From positions 558,001 through 622,000 of the forward strand of contig NZ_JACHWB010000002.1 in NCBI RefSeq assembly GCF_014191055.1: a stretch of DNA of 64,000 nt. Reading direction: 5' to 3'. Positions 60,418 through 64,000 of the stretch are shown here, one piece after another (the stretch's first letter is position 1; each line of letters begins with the position of its first letter). The notes below the pieces were generated by a model. That model was not told the DNA's origin, did not search any database, and saw nothing but the letters and a program-made list of their open reading frames with translations. The stretch is from Microvirga lupini (GTDB taxonomy: Bacteria > Pseudomonadota > Alphaproteobacteria > Rhizobiales > Beijerinckiaceae). The translations under genes and the position numbers were made by a program.

Positions 60418-60618
60418 TTACCGGACGCGCCGTATGCTGGCGATGTCGCCGCCGGGAAGAGTGCCCTGCTCCTGCTGGGCGCGCGCGATCAACCCGACAG
60501 CGCGGGGGTCGCTGGCTTTGCCCGGATCGTCGACCCAGAGATAGGCCCTGCGAGCGTCGGCATAGTCCACCACGAACATCACGGATTTCGCTGCAGTTGC
60601 TTTTCGAAAGGTGTTCAT
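60418..60618 (-). CDS. Small hypothetical protein
   Basis: A 66-residue protein starting MNTFRKATAAKSVMFVVDYAD. The start at 60618 has GAGGA upstream and fits better than the Met 39 nt earlier. The pattern (VMFVVDYADARRAYLWVDDPG) suggests a small alpha/beta fold. No family is recognised. It is upstream of DUF6481 on the same strand. Confidence 0.65.
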   Translation of the reverse strand: MNTFRKATAAKSVMFVVDYADARRAYLWVDDPGKASDPRAVGLIARAQQEQGTLPGGDIASIRRVR

Positions 60619-60663
60619 CGCGTCCTCGCCGGTAGCCCATCGAAGATGGGGTTGCACAAAGCA

Positions 60664-60690
60664 GAAGCCGCCCCACGCGGGAGCGGCTTC
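60664..60690 (-). terminator. Terminator hairpin downstream of the cold-shock gene
   Basis: On the reverse strand GAAGCCGC pairs with GCGGCTTC (8 bp, 11-nt loop), followed by TGCTTTGTG. It lies 35 nt after the cold-shock gene stop. Confidence 0.65.
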
Positions 60691-60724
60691 ATCGTCAGGC
60701 GCTGTATGAGGCGCCCGTCATTCT

Positions 60725-60934
60725 TCAGGCCGTCTGGATGTTGTTGACGGCAACCTTGCCGGAACGACGATCCTCGGCGGTGTCGAAGGAGACCTTCTGG
60801 CCTTCGCGGAGGCCGCGCAGGCCAGCACGCTCGAGAGCCGTGGCGTGGACGAACACGTCCTTCTCGCCGTTGTCCGGCTGAATGAAGCCGAAGCCTTTTT
60901 GATCGTTGTAGAACTTAACGGTGCCCGTCATCAT
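60725..60934 (-). CDS. Cold-shock protein (CspA family)
   Basis: A 69-residue single cold-shock domain that binds single-stranded RNA and DNA. RNP1 is KGFGFIQP and RNP2 is VFVHATAL, with the end KVAVNNIQTA. AAGGAA lies before the first of two ATGs. A long upstream region (to 61495) without a good gene may include its leader; cold-shock mRNAs often have long leaders. Expression during cold or stationary phase is inferred from the family. Confidence 0.94.
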   Translation of the reverse strand: MMTGTVKFYNDQKGFGFIQPDNGEKDVFVHATALERAGLRGLREGQKVSFDTAEDRRSGKVAVNNIQTA

Positions 60935-61495
60935 GGCAGTATTCCTTGAGTTTATGCATCAGTGCACGTGAGCTCGAAGACGCGCGACAGCACGCCTCGG
61001 CTCGGGTTCGTCGAAGTTTGGAAGAGTGTCTGAACGTGCGCCTGGCATGCCAAGGCGGAACGGCCCGATTGTCCGGCCAAATGTCGATAATCCTGATGTA
61101 GGGTGCTCCCGCCCCAAATACAAGACACCGTTTTGAGAAAGTGACGGCCTCCATCAGAGCATTGTTCTTCCAGGCAGGCTCATTTTTCTGGAAAAACCAT
61201 GCGCTCATCGCGGCTTGAGCCATGGATTTACTTTCCTCGGCGAAGGCATTTCATCCGATTCCGAAAAGTTTTATCTTGCCATGAGCCGGCGGATGCCCCA
61301 TATGGATTTCATCCAACCGAGATGTTCGGCCTGCTCTCCCTAGCTCGTGATTGAGCCGCCGAGCCCGCTTACCGTTCCCATCGTTTGTCACATCCAGCCC
61401 TTTCGGGCGGATTTCCCGTCGGTGCGCAGCGCACCGACCGTCTCATTCACAGAAGAAGCCGTCAGGGCCCCGTCCCATGCGGCCATAGGATTATC
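60935..61495. other. Long region upstream of the cold-shock gene
   Basis: 561 nt without a convincing gene. An open frame on the reverse strand (60915-61223) overlaps the cold-shock start and has no ribosome site or family. The area probably holds the cold-shock promoter and leader and the promoter of the small gene at 61496. Confidence 0.55.
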
Positions 61496-61642
61496 ATGTC
61501 GACTGCCATTCAGGCCCAGAACGCCAAAAATACCCCTCAACAGACCAAGGTCCGTCTGCAGACCAAGGCTACGCCCAAGCCGCAACCCTCCGGCCTGTCG
61601 CGGGAGGAAATCCGCCAGATCGTCCTCGAGATGATCGGCTGA
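61496..61642 (+). CDS. Small hypothetical protein
   Basis: A 48-residue protein: STAIQAQNAKNTPQQTKVRL, then a short helix SREEIRQIVLEMIG. ATAGGA lies 5 nt before the ATG at 61496. Its C-terminal helix looks conserved-type, but no family is recognised. Confidence 0.55.
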   Translation: MSTAIQAQNAKNTPQQTKVRLQTKATPKPQPSGLSREEIRQIVLEMIG

Positions 61643-61762
61643 TCGCCTAGCTCCGAGGCGCAAGCGGACCGCCCATAGACCCTGAAAAGGCAGGCCTGTG
61701 AATTCCATGGGCCTGTGCCCTACATTACCCCGAAACCAAGCGTATCGGGGAGTGAGTTCGCC

Positions 61763-63154
61763 GTGAGAGTGATCGTCTGTGGTGCCGGACAGGTGGGCTC
61801 GACCATCGCCCGCCACCTCGCCTCCGAGGGCATCGATGTGACGGTGGTGGATCTCTCACCCGAGCAGGCCAGGCGGGCGGACGAGAGCTACGACGTTCGC
61901 GGAATGGTCGGCCATGCCGCTCATCCCGAGGTTCTCGAGCGGGCGGGCGCGCAGGATGCGGACATGCTCATCGCCGTCACCCGCTCCGACGAGGTCAACA
62001 TGGTCGCCTGTCAGGTGGCCTACTCCCTGTTCAACGTCCGCCGGCGCATCGCCCGTGTCCGCCATCACGGCTACCTGGAGCCGATCTGGCAGGGGCTCTA
62101 CGCCTCCGACCAGTTGCCCATCGATGTGATCATCTCGCCCGAGGTCGAGGTCGCCAACGGAATCGTCCGGCGTCTTAAGACACCCGGCGCCTTCGACACC
62201 GTGGCACTGGCCGACGGTCGGGTTCACCTTCTCGGGGTTCATTGCAACACGGGCGGATGCTCCCTGGTCGGGCGCCGAATGAAGGAACTCTCCACGTCGG
62301 GCGGCTCCGGCATCGTCGTCGGCGTCATCGTGCGCAACGGCCATGCCTTCGTGCCGAGGGCCGAGGATCAGGTCCAGCAGGGTGACGATGTCTACGTCAT
62401 CACCGAGACGGCTCGCGTGGACCAGGTCATGGCATACCTTGGCCACGAGGAGCAGGTCGCCCGCCGCATCGTGATCGTGGGCGGCGGCAATGTCGGCCTC
62501 AACCTGGCAACCAGGATCGCCCGACATGCTCCCTATGTCTCGCTCAAACTCGTCGAGCATTCGCGGGAGCGAGCCGAGTACATCTCCCGGGAACTGAGAG
62601 ATTCCGCCGTGGTGATCCAGGGCGACGCCCTCGACAAGGAAGTGCTGCTCGAGGCCAACGTCCAGAGCGCCGATACGATCATCGCGGTCACGAACGACGA
62701 CGAGACCAACATCTTCGCCTCGGTACTGGCCAAGCGCGAGGGCTGCACGCGGGCCATCACCCTGGTGAACAAGACCTCCTACGAGCATGTCTTGCCGGCG
62801 CTGGGCATCGACGCGGTCGTCAGCCCCAGCGCCATCACGATCTCGACCATTCTGCGCCACGTGCGCCATCGCTCGGTCTCCGCCCTCTATACGCTACGGG
62901 AGGATTTCGGCGAGGTGATCCAGGCGACGGCCCAGGAGGGCTCGCGACTGGTGAAGGGCACCCTGCGCGAGGCTGGAATGCCGGAAGGCATGCTGATCGG
63001 AGCCATCGTCCGCAATGGCGAGGTGATCATTCCAACAAGCTCGACGCGGGTGCATCCCGGCGACAGCATCATCGCCGTGGTGGCCTATCGAGCCCTGCGC
63101 AAGGCTGAGGCGATCCTGGCTGGCCCATCGGTCGAAACAGGGAGCCAGGGCTGA
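61763..63154 (+). CDS. trkA: Trk system K+ uptake protein TrkA
   Basis: A 463-residue cytoplasmic NAD(H)-binding regulator of the Trk potassium channel. Two TrkA-N domains (motifs VIVCGAGQVGSTIARHLA at residue 3 and IVIVGGGNVGLNLATRIA at about 234), each followed by a TrkA-C domain, match classical TrkA. The GTG at 61763 was chosen because it starts the first nucleotide-binding fold and follows GGGAGTGAG. The trkH gene follows by 3 nt, so the two form an operon. Confidence 0.96.
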   Translation: MRVIVCGAGQVGSTIARHLASEGIDVTVVDLSPEQARRADESYDVRGMVGHAAHPEVLERAGAQDADMLIAVTRSDEVNMVACQVAYSLFNVRRRIARVRHHGYLEPIWQGLYASDQLPIDVIISPEVEVANGIVRRLKTPGAFDTVALADGRVHLLGVHCNTGGCSLVGRRMKELSTSGGSGIVVGVIVRNGHAFVPRAEDQVQQGDDVYVITETARVDQVMAYLGHEEQVARRIVIVGGGNVGLNLATRIARHAPYVSLKLVEHSRERAEYISRELRDSAVVIQGDALDKEVLLEANVQSADTIIAVTNDDETNIFASVLAKREGCTRAITLVNKTSYEHVLPALGIDAVVSPSAITISTILRHVRHRSVSALYTLREDFGEVIQATAQEGSRLVKGTLREAGMPEGMLIGAIVRNGEVIIPTSSTRVHPGDSIIAVVAYRALRKAEAILAGPSVETGSQG

Positions 63155-63157
63155 CCG

Positions 63158-64000
63158 ATGCGCGAAAGATCGTTTCCGAGCGCATGGGCCCCACCCTATT
63201 TCCGTCCGGTTTTCCACCTGACGGGACGGATGCTCCTTGCGCTGGCCGCAGCCATGCTCCTGCCCGCGGGAGTTGATGCCTTCACGGGCGATCCGGACTG
63301 GAGAGCCTTTCTCATCGGCAGCGTCATCACCTTCGCCTGTGCGATCACCCTGATGCACGTGACCCGCTGCCGGCTATCCGGCGGACTGACCCTGCGCCAA
63401 GCCTTTCTCCTCACGCCGGTCGCATGGACGACCATTGCCCTGTTCGGAGCCATCCCCCTCTACATTTCCGATTACGCTCAACTGAGGGATCACTTCACCA
63501 ACGCGTTCTTCGAATCCGTCTCCGGCCTGACGACGACCGGCGCCACGGTGATCGTCGGGCTCGACGACGCGCCCAAGGGCATTCTTCTGTGGCGGGCGCT
63601 CCTGCAATGGCTGGGCGGCATCGGCATCATCGGAGTCGCCATCTCGATCCTGCCCGCCCTTGGTGTCGGCGGCATGCAGCTGTTCCGCACAGAATCCTCC
63701 GACCGATCCGAGAAGGTCATGCCGCGCGTGCGGGAGATCGCAACCGGTATCATGCTGATCTATACGGCCCTCACGGTGGCCTGCGCGCTGGCTTACTGGC
63801 TGGTGGCGATGACACCGTTCGATGCGGTCGCTCATGCGCTGACCACCGTCTCGACTGCCGGGTTTTCGACCTCCGACATTTCAATGGCGCGCTGGGACAA
63901 CCCCGCTCTGCATTGGATCGCGACCCTGTTCATGCTCTCGGGCGCCGTGCCGTTCGTGCTGTACCTGCGGCTGGTCCAGGGCCAGCGCGATGCCCTGCGC
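63158..64000 (+). CDS. trkH: Trk system K+ transporter TrkH, 3' end outside window
   Basis: The first 281 residues of a potassium-uptake membrane protein are visible and the frame is open at the window end. The N-terminal helices are followed by the first P-loop with FFESVSGLTTTGATVIVG (about 117-134) and a second with HALTTVSTAGFSTSD (about 226-240); the Gly in TTGA and TAGF lines the selectivity filter. GGAGCCAGGG lies upstream of the ATG at 63158. It couples with TrkA encoded just before. Confidence 0.95.
   Translation, partial: MRERSFPSAWAPPYFRPVFHLTGRMLLALAAAMLLPAGVDAFTGDPDWRAFLIGSVITFACAITLMHVTRCRLSGGLTLRQAFLLTPVAWTTIALFGAIPLYISDYAQLRDHFTNAFFESVSGLTTTGATVIVGLDDAPKGILLWRALLQWLGGIGIIGVAISILPALGVGGMQLFRTESSDRSEKVMPRVREIATGIMLIYTALTVACALAYWLVAMTPFDAVAHALTTVSTAGFSTSDISMARWDNPALHWIATLFMLSGAVPFVLYLRLVQGQRDALR

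Noticed and set aside
60915..61223. A 102-codon reverse frame upstream of the cold-shock gene.
   Set aside because: It overlaps the cold-shock start, has no ribosome site, and its composition is not coding-like; a long leader is more likely.

Overview
This is a GC-rich chromosomal window from an alphaproteobacterium. The NepR/EcfG stress-sigma pair, the DUF1127, DUF6481, DUF6894 and DUF6502 families, the threonine synthase/M16 peptidase pair and the many short palindromic repeats around an AAAGCATCGGA end all fit Hyphomicrobiales. My inference is Methylobacteriaceae, Microvirga-like; no rRNA or other taxonomic marker is present to prove it. No tRNA, rRNA, CRISPR array, phage or complete insertion sequence was seen.

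Layout. 1-14.6 kb is mostly core: the 3' part of thrC, an M16 peptidase, a 7TM GGDEF-EAL protein, YqgE, a DsbD-alpha-like exported protein, a Prx5 peroxiredoxin, a reverse ispH-thrB-rnhA operon, a KefB-type antiporter with a MATE transporter, a DUF937 protein and a DUF1127 protein. 14.8-21.8 kb is accessory: LysR and EamA, a methyltransferase, an HTH-like protein, a reductase with an NTF2-like partner, and a TetR repressor divergent from an exported protein with two matching operators. 22.1-29.7 kb looks like a surface or biofilm locus: a TackOD1 zinc-ribbon protein, a processive GT2 glycosyltransferase and an HlyD-like protein in one operon, then a 1184-residue Ig-like/RTX adhesin ending in a good terminator. 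29.9-34.1 kb holds a luciferase-like monooxygenase, an AraC regulator, a TTC38-type repeat protein and an unusual L,D-transpeptidase.

34.4-36.9 kb is a CHASE4-GGDEF-EAL gene whose leader carries the same roughly 50-nt conserved element as the leader of the 22.2-kb operon. 36.9-39.5 kb is partly a gene graveyard: fragments of a response regulator, an HTH-like protein and a DUF6894 protein lie among palindromic repeats. 40-43 kb has two Gly/Asn-rich exported proteins around a DUF6502 protein. 43.4-50 kb has a TPR-methyltransferase fusion, a TetR with paired palindromic operators divergent from an exported RidA and an MFS pump, and a Bcr/CflA pump. 50-54.7 kb has small DUF proteins, an RTX protein, an orphan BrnA-like protein and nepR-ecfG. 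55-64 kb has a Crp/Fnr regulator, a third GGDEF-EAL protein, PlsC, a cluster of small basic proteins around rpsU and a cold-shock gene, and the trkA-trkH potassium-uptake operon cut by the window end.

Themes. Three GGDEF-EAL enzymes plus an exopolysaccharide and adhesin locus point to c-di-GMP-controlled attachment. EcfG/NepR, cold shock, peroxiredoxin and K+ transport point to stress adaptation. The most promising undescribed element is the shared leader motif at about 22106 and 34396, which links the exopolysaccharide operon to one c-di-GMP enzyme.
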